Assembly: GCA_023667045.1 (NCBI GenBank) | Contig: JAMPAU010000001.1 | Span: 434,159 to 498,158 of the forward strand | Length of the DNA: 64,000 nt | Direction of reading: 5' to 3' | Source: Ruminococcus flavefaciens | GTDB lineage: Bacteria > Bacillota > Clostridia > Oscillospirales > Ruminococcaceae | Shown: one piece after another, positions 36,593-44,100 of the stretch | Position numbering within the stretch: position 1 is the stretch's first letter | Layout: each line of letters opens with the position of its first letter | Translations under genes and position numbers: made by a program | The notes under the pieces: generated by a model | What the model was told of the DNA's origin: nothing | Databases searched by the model: none | What the model saw: the letters and a program-made list of their open reading frames with translations, nothing else

Positions 36593-36628
36593 AATTGTAA
36601 ATTTTTTACGAACAGACATACGTGTGTC
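36593..36628 (-). repeat. 36-bp intergenic element, copy 3 (inverted)
   Basis: Minus strand GACACACGTATGTC then TGTTCGT, A-run and ATTTACAATT. Length and layout match copies 1 and 2, including the neighbouring stem-loop on the ATTTACAATT side. Confidence 0.85.
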
Positions 36629-36679
36629 CAATGCTGTACTTATAATAGAATATAAAACAAATGACTTTCTAAAAATTAC

Positions 36680-36708
36680 TTGACAGCAGAAAAAATACAA
36701 CTTATAAT
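36680..36708 (+). promoter_or_regulatory. Consensus promoter of the small basic protein gene
   Basis: TTGACA (36680-36685), 17-bp spacer, TATAAT (36703-36708): perfect consensus, suggesting strong expression of the gene that follows. Confidence 0.88.
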
Positions 36709-36748
36709 GATACTGTATATGAGTGTCGTTAAAAAATCCTAAACGGAG

Positions 36749-37075
36749 GTGTTTATTATAAAAACAAGATTAAGAGAGGGTTATAAAAATAATTTAAAAA
36801 AAAGAGTAAAGGAAAAAAGATTCAAGAAAAAAATAAGAAAGGAATACTATGAGGCTCAGAAAGGCTACTGCTTTGGTGTGTGTACTTTCAGAGGCTACTA
36901 TATAGACCAAAAAGGTCTTATCAAAACAGCAAATAAATACTCAAAACGTTATCAGTTTAAGACCCCGAAATACTACAGACACGTAAGAAGACGTTACTTC
37001 AATGAATGTGCCGGAGATATAAATATAACCAGTCTGGGCAGAAACTATGAAAAAATATTTTCAAAATCGTCATGA
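36749..37075 (+). CDS. Small, highly basic hypothetical protein with uncertain start codon
   Basis: I do not recognise this protein of about 106-108 aa. It is strongly basic (runs such as NLKKRVKEKRFKKKIRKEYY) with aromatic residues and three cysteines, so nucleic-acid binding is plausible. It is preceded by a perfect sigma-A promoter and a good GGAGG site at 36745-36749, but there is no ATG, GTG or TTG at the right distance: the only standard start is a GTG at 36749 that overlaps the ribosome site. Translation may begin at ATT (36755) or ATA (36758). A sequencing error or true use of a rare start codon would both explain this. No signal peptide is seen. Confidence 0.62.
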   Translation: MFIIKTRLREGYKNNLKKRVKEKRFKKKIRKEYYEAQKGYCFGVCTFRGYYIDQKGLIKTANKYSKRYQFKTPKYYRHVRRRYFNECAGDINITSLGRNYEKIFSKSS

Positions 37076-37121
37076 CTGCCTGAATCGTCCGATAAAAATA
37101 ACATAAAATCAAGATATTTTA

Positions 37122-37150
37122 TTGACTTTTTCATATCATAGTGATATAAT
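37122..37150 (+). promoter_or_regulatory. Promoter of the bile salt hydrolase-like gene
   Basis: TTGACT (37122-37127), 17-bp spacer, TATAAT (37145-37150), 41 bp before the start codon; GGAGG precedes the ATG by seven bases. Confidence 0.85.
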
Positions 37151-37191
37151 AATATAAAATACAAATCTCAAAAAACTATGGAGGAAAAAAT

Positions 37192-38163
37192 ATGTGTACC
37201 GCTCTAACCTACAAAACAAAAGACCACTATTTCGGTCGCAACCTTGACTATGAATTTGCATATCAGCAGACTGTAACTGTCACTCCCCGAAACTATCCGC
37301 TTACATTCCGTAAAATGCCGACCCTCTCTGAACATTACGCTATGATTGGCATGGCATTTGTACAGGAAAATTATCCGCTCTATTACGACGCAACAAATGA
37401 AAAAGGTCTGAGTATGGCAGGTCTGAATTTCCCCGAAAACGCTGACTATAAGCCATTCGCTCCCGACAAGGACAATGTAACACCCTTTGAATTTATACCA
37501 TATATTCTCGGAAAGTGTGCAACCGTCTCTGAAGCTAAGGAACTTCTCTCAAAAATCAGCATTTATGCAGAGAATTTCAGCGAGCAACTGCCGTTATCTC
37601 CACTGCACTGGATAATTTCCGACAGAAAAGAGAGCATTGTTGTGGAATCAGTACGTGACGGTCTGAAAGTTTATGATAATCCGACAGGAGTTATGACAAA
37701 TAATCCGCCTTTCGACTTCCATTTAACTAATCTCAGCAACTATATGGCACTTTCACGCCGTGACCCTCAGAATAACATTGCTCCCGATTTACCGCTGAAA
37801 CCCTACAGCAGAGGCATGGGTGCGATTGGCATTCCTGGCGATTTGTCGTCAGCGTCACGCTTTATAAAGGCAGTATTCACACGGCTTAATTCTGTTTCCG
37901 GAGAATCAGAAGCTGAGAGCGTAAGTCAGTTTTTTCATATTCTCGCATCGGTTGCACAGCAGAAAGGTTGCTGTCAGGTAGAGAATGGTTTTGAATATAC
38001 TATCTATTCTTCATGCTGTAACACCGACAAGGGCATTTATTACTATACTACATACGAAAACAGCCGTATCACTGCCGTAGATATGCACCGTGAAAATCTG
38101 GACAGCAGTGAACTTGTGAGCTATCCTCTGCTGGAAGAACAACAGATATATTTTCAGAACTGA
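37192..38163 (+). CDS. bsh: Choloylglycine hydrolase family enzyme (bile salt hydrolase-like)
   Basis: A 323-aa Ntn-hydrolase of the C59 family that hydrolyses the amide bond of glycine/taurine-conjugated bile salts, or of penicillin V in some relatives. The nucleophile Cys2 follows the initiator methionine, which is removed. Other active-site residues can be placed: Arg16 and Asp19 in YFGRNLDYEF, Asn in AGLNFP, Asn in MTNNPPFDF and Arg in SSASRF. Blocks such as VTPFEFIPYILG, SEQLPLSPLHW and CCQVENGFEYT closely follow Clostridium bile salt hydrolases. Full family length, no signal peptide, so it is cytoplasmic. It is a single-gene transcript with its own promoter and terminator, as expected for a gut inhabitant. 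Substrate choice between bile salts and penicillin is not decided by sequence reading alone. Confidence 0.92.
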   Translation: MCTALTYKTKDHYFGRNLDYEFAYQQTVTVTPRNYPLTFRKMPTLSEHYAMIGMAFVQENYPLYYDATNEKGLSMAGLNFPENADYKPFAPDKDNVTPFEFIPYILGKCATVSEAKELLSKISIYAENFSEQLPLSPLHWIISDRKESIVVESVRDGLKVYDNPTGVMTNNPPFDFHLTNLSNYMALSRRDPQNNIAPDLPLKPYSRGMGAIGIPGDLSSASRFIKAVFTRLNSVSGESEAESVSQFFHILASVAQQKGCCQVENGFEYTIYSSCCNTDKGIYYYTTYENSRITAVDMHRENLDSSELVSYPLLEEQQIYFQN

Positions 38164-38195
38164 ATCAACTGATATGACTGTAATTTAGTTATAAA

Positions 38196-38236
38196 AAAAC
38201 TGTCTGCTATGGCATAAAGCTGTAGCAGACAGTTTT
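38196..38236. terminator. Bidirectional terminator between bsh and the carboxypeptidase gene
   Basis: AAAACTGTCTGCTA (38196-38209) pairs with TAGCAGACAGTTTT (38223-38236), a 14-bp stem with T-runs on both strands. It serves both convergent transcripts. Confidence 0.9.
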
Positions 38237-38249
38237 TTTGATTAATATA

Positions 38250-39383
38250 TTATGTATAATTATTTAATAGTTTTAAAGTCAATTCGTATCTTTCAGAAGT
38301 TGTATTACAACCGATAACAACAGAAATATATAATTTGTTATTTTTATTGAATGCCCCTATAAGACAGTTTCCGGCATCAGCAGTTGTGCCTGTTTTCAGT
38401 CCTACAGCATTTGGACAATAATATGGGCTATCCGGATTAAGAAGACTATTTGAATTAGTCCATGTTACATTTTCGCCGGAATCAAATACAACATATTTCT
38501 GATAAGTACCTGCTATTTCACGGATTTCGGGAATATTCATTGCATATTCGGCAAGTATAAGCAAATCTGAAACAGTGGTATACTGGTTATCGTCGTCCCA
38601 GCCCTCCGGATTTACAAAGTGACTGTTCTGCATACCGATATTTTCAGCAAAACTATTCATAAGTCCGCTGAAATACTGCACTGCCTCATAGTCGGTCATG
38701 GGTATATCCGGATAAACAGCCCTTGCGGTTGAAACGGCAACAGTATATGCAGCGTCATTTCCGGAAGCCATTAGCATACCGGTCAGCAAGTCGTATAATT
38801 TCAGGCGTTGTCCCTGCTGAATAAGACAAAGGCTTGAATACGGTTTTACAAGAGCCTGCTCCGTGCCTACTGTAACGACGGTATCGGGACTGAGATAATA
38901 AAGTGCCACAGAAGCTGTAAGCAGTTTGGTAATGCTTGCAAGCGATACAAAATTATCAATTCTGTCATTGTATATGATTTTTTTATCGTCAACACAGTAC
39001 AGTGCCGAAGATTTACAGTACGGCGAGGTTATCAGTTCGGGATATGCAGGGTCAAGCCAGTTTTCAATATTAGTTTCCGTGCCGTTTGTTGAAATATACG
39101 CATAAAAACCAAGTACCAATGTTGAATCACAGGCATCTATAAATCCGTCTTTATTTATGTCAGCCGAGACTTTCTGTATGTCTGAAAACGTCGATATTCC
39201 GCTGGTGGAAAGAGCGGTATATTCCGTAAGAATCAACGTTGCGTCAACAGCGTCTACAAATCCGTCGCCGTTTATATCTCCCTTTGAAATGTTTTCTTCT
39301 GCATAGGAAACAACAGGTATAGTTATATTTATTAAAAATACAGCTAAGGTTGCTATTACAGATATTAATTTTTTTAATCTCAT
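38250..39383 (-). CDS. D-Ala-D-Ala carboxypeptidase with N-terminal dockerin
   Basis: A secreted serine peptidase (about 377 aa) of the DacA/DacF (S11) type that trims peptidoglycan stem peptides. A signal peptide (about 1-28, ending SYAEE) precedes a dockerin module (about 33-90) with two calcium-loop repeats, GDINGDGFVDAVDATLIL and ADINKDGFIDACDSTLVL. The catalytic domain shows SxxK (LASITK), SxN (ASGND) and KTG (GLKTGTTADAG), so all active-site motifs are present. A dockerin on a peptidoglycan enzyme is unusual and implies binding to a cohesin. The start at 39383 gives a normal signal peptide, but the best ribosome site (GAAAGGA) is 17 bases away. It follows the putative anti-sigma gene by 22 bp and ends at the terminator shared with bsh. 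Confidence 0.88.
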   Translation of the reverse strand: MRLKKLISVIATLAVFLINITIPVVSYAEENISKGDINGDGFVDAVDATLILTEYTALSTSGISTFSDIQKVSADINKDGFIDACDSTLVLGFYAYISTNGTETNIENWLDPAYPELITSPYCKSSALYCVDDKKIIYNDRIDNFVSLASITKLLTASVALYYLSPDTVVTVGTEQALVKPYSSLCLIQQGQRLKLYDLLTGMLMASGNDAAYTVAVSTARAVYPDIPMTDYEAVQYFSGLMNSFAENIGMQNSHFVNPEGWDDDNQYTTVSDLLILAEYAMNIPEIREIAGTYQKYVVFDSGENVTWTNSNSLLNPDSPYYCPNAVGLKTGTTADAGNCLIGAFNKNNKLYISVVIGCNTTSERYELTLKLLNNYT

Positions 39384-39405
39384 AATTTTAAAATAAAAAA
39401 TCCTT

Positions 39406-40548
39406 TCATTTAAAATAATTTGCAGAATAAAAGATAAATGTTTCATCACTCCTGCATTCAAATTCTTCAAGATGTTTTTTTGTAGCAAAGGTATAAAAAC
39501 AGAAATTTTCTTCCGGTATACCGCCTGTCGTATTTGTATATATTTCAAGTCCGTTATTATTAAAACTATCTCTGAATTTCTGTATTTTTTCATTGCGGTA
39601 AGCAGACATGATTTCATTTATTTTAAATTCTATTTCTGTAACCTTTTTTTCACTTTCGGAAGTCAGAAAATACTCAATGTGTTCTATGCCGTCGCTGTCA
39701 ACGTATGTATAGCTGTCTTCTGAATATTCAGCGACCTCTGCAATCTGTAGCCTCAAATCAGCAATGGTGTTGCCGTTATACTCCCAGTCAAGCATTTCAT
39801 TTTCGTCGATACAAGAGGAAAAATCAACCATTACAGCATAAACCGTGCTGTCTGGATTATTCTGCATTGAATCAGATAATTCTTCTGAAATCTTTGTATT
39901 TCCTGCCGATATATATTCTGTACTCAAAAGACTTTTAGTATCGTTTTCACTCCATATGACATCTGGGTTTTCAAGCCATTCTTCAATGGAAATACCCGAA
40001 AAATCCGCCTTATCGTAACCGTCGGTTATATTGTCGCAATCGGGTTCTGTTGTTATATCTTTTGATGTAAACTCACTTGTTTCTGTCATGGAAATTTCCG
40101 TCTGAATAACCGGATTATTAGTAATTTCAATAATATCTGAAATGTATGATGTAATTGTTTCTTCTGATGATTCAGTATAGTTTTCATTTGCAGTATTGTT
40201 ATTTACTGTTGTAGTCAGATATTCAGAACTGATTCCGGAAATATTTTTGGCAGTTTCTGTTATTGTTTCAGATTCTTTTTTATTTTCGGTTGCCATAATA
40301 ATATCTGTCTGAATTGTTCCGGATTTTTCTATTACTTTAGGGACATTATTAAAATCAATCTTTCTTATGTCAGAATTAAAAAATACTGTGGCAATAATAA
40401 CCAAACTACCACACAGTGAGGAAACAACGCTTATTTTCCTTGCCTTTGTACGTCTGAACTCAGCGGATATTTCAGAAAAATTTTCAGAATCAGAAAGATA
40501 TTTTTCATCAATACCCGACAGAGCATTATATAAATCTTTTTTCTTCAT
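39406..40548 (-). CDS. Single-pass membrane protein, putative anti-sigma partner
   Basis: A 380-aa protein with a short cytoplasmic N-terminus (about 1-38, KDLYNALSGIDEKYLSDSE), one transmembrane helix (about 38-57, VVSSLCGSLVIIATVFF) and a long extracellular part. The extracellular part starts with a Thr/Ser/Glu-rich stalk (about 75-175) and ends in a globular domain of about 200 residues that I do not recognise. The gene starts 2 bp after an XRE-sigma region 4 fusion gene. The small cytoplasmic head, one helix and outer sensor domain fit the layout of membrane anti-sigma factors, but no known anti-sigma domain is identified, so this is inference from context. Confidence 0.68.
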   Translation of the reverse strand: MKKKDLYNALSGIDEKYLSDSENFSEISAEFRRTKARKISVVSSLCGSLVIIATVFFNSDIRKIDFNNVPKVIEKSGTIQTDIIMATENKKESETITETAKNISGISSEYLTTTVNNNTANENYTESSEETITSYISDIIEITNNPVIQTEISMTETSEFTSKDITTEPDCDNITDGYDKADFSGISIEEWLENPDVIWSENDTKSLLSTEYISAGNTKISEELSDSMQNNPDSTVYAVMVDFSSCIDENEMLDWEYNGNTIADLRLQIAEVAEYSEDSYTYVDSDGIEHIEYFLTSESEKKVTEIEFKINEIMSAYRNEKIQKFRDSFNNNGLEIYTNTTGGIPEENFCFYTFATKKHLEEFECRSDETFIFYSANYFK

Positions 40549-40550
40549 AG

Positions 40551-40997
40551 CTAATCCCTCTTGAAATATTTTTTTAATTTTTTGCGTGTACGCATAAGAA
40601 TTGTCCTGACGTTGCTTTCCTTGATTTTATATTCCTCAGCAATAACAGATATATCTTCAAAAAAATAATAACGCCTAATAAAAACGCTCCTGTCCCTTAC
40701 ATTGAGAGTAGCAAGAAATGCATTGATAACTGCTGTCAGTTCAGTAGGATTTTCATTATATTGATTAGGAATAAAATCAGATAATTCTTTTAACAGGCTG
40801 TCGCTCTTACTGAATATATCTTCTGCATTAACACCAAATATCTCAGCTATTTTCAGAATCATTTTATAGTCCGGATTTCTTTTTCCCGTTTCCCATTTTG
40901 ACACAAGTTCTCTCGTTATGTATAATTTTTCCGCTAATTGCTCTTGCGTTAAATTTGCTTCTATTCTAAGCCTGGCAATTTTTTGACCGGTCAGCAT
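40551..40997 (-). CDS. XRE helix-turn-helix fused to sigma-70 region 4
   Basis: A 148-aa protein with two DNA-binding halves. Residues about 3-58 are a standard XRE domain (GQKIARLRIEANLTQEQLAEKLYITRELVSKWETGKR). Residues about 88-145 resemble sigma-70 region 4 of ECF-like factors (LNVRDRSVFIRRYYFFEDISVIAEEY..KESNVRTILMRTRKKL). There is no region 2, so it cannot be a complete sigma factor; it may guide RNA polymerase to XRE sites or act as a plain regulator. The start at 40997 has AGGGGTG six bases upstream. The gene is preceded by a TTTACC-17-TAAAAT promoter and overlaps into a small operon with the membrane protein and the carboxypeptidase. Confidence 0.82.
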   Translation of the reverse strand: MLTGQKIARLRIEANLTQEQLAEKLYITRELVSKWETGKRNPDYKMILKIAEIFGVNAEDIFSKSDSLLKELSDFIPNQYNENPTELTAVINAFLATLNVRDRSVFIRRYYFFEDISVIAEEYKIKESNVRTILMRTRKKLKKYFKRD

Positions 40998-41021
40998 TTT
41001 AATCACCCCTGCTTTGATTTA

Positions 41022-41050
41022 ATTTTATCAGAAAATATCACAAAGGTAAA
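41022..41050 (-). promoter_or_regulatory. Promoter of the XRE-sigma4 operon
   Basis: Minus strand TTTACC (41050-41045), 17-bp spacer, extended -10 TGATAAAAT (TAAAAT at 41027-41022). The spacer includes the inverted-repeat-like CACAAA/TTTGTG sequence. Confidence 0.65.
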
Positions 41051-41109
41051 GGGACAATTTGTGACACTTTATACTTGCAGTTCCATTACAGCAAAGATAT
41101 ATAAAAAAA

Positions 41110-41144
41110 GCTCCGATATACTGTTATTTTAAAGCATATCGGAG
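41110..41144 (-). terminator. Terminator of the LPXTG adhesin gene
   Basis: CTCCGATAT (41111-41119) pairs with ATATCGGAG (41136-41144); on the minus strand the stem is followed by a run of T. It lies 12 bp after the adhesin stop. Confidence 0.88.
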
Positions 41145-41155
41145 TTTTTAAGTAT

Positions 41156-44100
41156 TCAAGAATCCGCATTACGTTTTCTGCTTGATTTTTTAACAAGAAG
41201 AAAAACTACAGCTATAATAATCGGAGTTGAAATAATGTAGAAAATTGACGTACCTTTTCCGCCTGTTATGGGCAGTTCGTAATATATCACACGGTTTGTA
41301 ACTGTAATGCTGTTATTTGCCAGTGAAACATAATTATTTGAATATGATACCTCAAAAGTATGACCGTTCATAAAAGCAGTACTGCCCTGCGTTATAGGTT
41401 TGTCGTTGCAGAGTTCATATATAGTATACTGTATACCGGATTGGGCACAGGTAAATTCCGGTGATTTCACTGCTATGCCGTCCAGACGATAAACAGGCTC
41501 TGAATTTTCGGAATATTCTATTGTAAGTGTCTGTAAAGGCGTGGAATCAAGATTATTGCCCTCATATATTCCAAAACTGTATATTCCGTTTATTTGAGAA
41601 CCGCCCTCAAAATCTTTATTAAGTTTTATTTTTTTCTTTTCGTTTTTTACTTTATATTCACATTCGCCTTTATTTGAATAGTCTCCATAGTCGTCTGCAT
41701 ACATAAAAGTAATATTTTCTATGCCATTAAATTCTTGTTCAGTCTTTGTATTCAGAACAACAATACACTTTTCTGTGCTGTCAAGTTCATACCCCGAAGG
41801 TGCAGATATTTCCTTTATATAATATATTGTATCATAATCAAGAGGAGTATTATTGTTATCATTCTGAAAAATAATTTCACCTTTGCTGTCAGTTATGCCA
41901 CTGTAGATTATTTGTTTGTTACTGTTCATAAGTTCAAACTTTGCACCGGCAAGGAATTTTGCGTCATTGCCGTTTTCGGTTTTGATAAGGTGTATTTTCG
42001 GGTGTGGCAATAAATTTATGTTGCCTGATGACTTAAACAGCATATTTGCATTATTTATCTGAGGATTTTGTGGCTCATCATAGCCGTCCCAGTAAACCAT
42101 ATTTGAGATATTGGCAGATTCACTGTCTTTCAGCTTAGTTATTTTAGCCATGTAAGATATTTTTATTGCTCTCTCATCTAGAAGTCCCGAAAACGTAATA
42201 GTCTGACCGTCAGCCACATATGAACAGCCTTGAACATCTGTTCCGTCAGTATACTTAACGCTGATAGTTGAGGCATCTATTTCAAGCCTGTCACTCATCT
42301 TATCTATCAGCAGTGGGAGTATACCGCTTGTGCTTAGCTTTTCCTCAAGCGGATTCACTTCTATTACAAATGGAATTTTCGTCATTGAAGTCTGGTAATT
42401 ATTATTTCCGTTATCGGTTACTGTATTGCCTTCAAAGTTTTTCCTAAGAGAAGCACCACTGTCTATGCAGATAACATCATTGTCACTGTCCATAAAACTA
42501 CCCGACTCTATCGTGACATTATTTTCAACAACAGTATTACTGCCATTCATGAGTATGTCAGTGTCTTTTACCTTGCATATTACTATAAAGCCGAGACTGT
42601 TATTGTAGTTCTGTACTCCGTCGGGGTCAGAATCACCCTCTCCGACAATGTTTGTAATTCTCCAGCGTACCTGATTTGTTTTCTGATTATAATAATAGTT
42701 AAAATCTCTTAAGTTTTTACTCCAGTAAGCGTGCATTACATTCATTTTTGTAGTATTTTTCTGCCAGTTGCTGTCATTTTCAAGTACAGGGATTTCTGGA
42801 TATTGTGGATTTTTTACTTGTGTTTCAGTCCAGTCATACAGCGAAATACATATCGGCTCAAAGTTTTCCGGCAGAGTATCGCATATATCTACTGTATCGC
42901 TGAGAGTACCGTCCCAGTTTGCCGTGATGTACCATTCCGCATACGTACCCGAACCATATACTTGCTCCAGATATTTTTTAACGCTTGTTTCGGTATTATT
43001 ATACTTTATGCCGAGCCTGTTAAAGTTATCCCATACATTATTGAGACGGTTGAAATTTCCGTCTGCATAGGCAACACTCCACTCGTCTGACTTTTCATCA
43101 TAGGAATATACCGCCTCGCCTGTTTTCATAACACTTCCAGCAAACCTCTGTATATATTCAACCTTATTTATTGTACCCTCTGTGCCTTTTATTATGTCGT
43201 TTATCTGAAACTGATTTCCGTAGCGGTTATTGGTATGTGAAGTCTTATCCTGTTCTTTATGGTTAACTGTTCTTACAATAACATAAAGAGCCTCGTCGTC
43301 TGTAAGGGGAATATCTTTCTGAAAAGTTATTGTTGCCCTGTAACCGTTTTGAGAAGTCCACAGATAATCGTCGCCAGTAAGTTCTATCAATGAAATCTGA
43401 CGGCTGTCTTCATTAGTTTCTCCCCATGCACTGAACATCATATTTTCTCCGCCTATACCTGCCCATGTAAGACAAGCGTTGTTATTTAATATGCGGATTT
43501 GTCCGCTTTTATTAGGACTGAGCTTTACTGTAAGTTCAACAGGCGTATCAGACAATGAAACATTGCTGTTTTTTACTTCTAAATATTTACTGCCATTTTT
43601 TATATAAAATTTATTGTCTTTCACTTTTTCAAAAGTCCACATAATCGTTTCCGGCATACCCATTATATGATTTCCGGCTACATATGGTGAACTGGCAATA
43701 TTAAGGTAGTTTGATACTGATATGCCTTTAGTGCCACTGCTGTGAACTGCTTGTGTGTTTCCCATTGTTGCATTTAAACTGCCACTGCCATTTACGTTAG
43801 CAATGATAAAACTTTTTCCGTCAAGCTGGTCGATGTCAGTAATATCTATTTGTTTATATTTAAATTTCAACTGGTCATGACCGATTAAAAAGTTGCTGTC
43901 GTTTCCGGTAAGTTTTTCAAAATTTTGAGTATCTGCGAGCATGTCGCCATACTTATTGTAAGTTTCCGCTATGTCAATATCCTTTGAACCTCTAAATATT
44001 CCGGCGACACTGTCAGGACAGAATACATGATTTGCATATCCAGTAGTATCATTTACAGGAATATCATCAATTGAAAATCCTGCATTTACAGTACCGTCTA

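Noticed and set aside
35233-37075. XRE/ImmA pair and small basic gene considered as part of a prophage or integrative element
   Set aside because: No integrase, excisionase, relaxase, structural phage gene or flanking direct repeat is visible.
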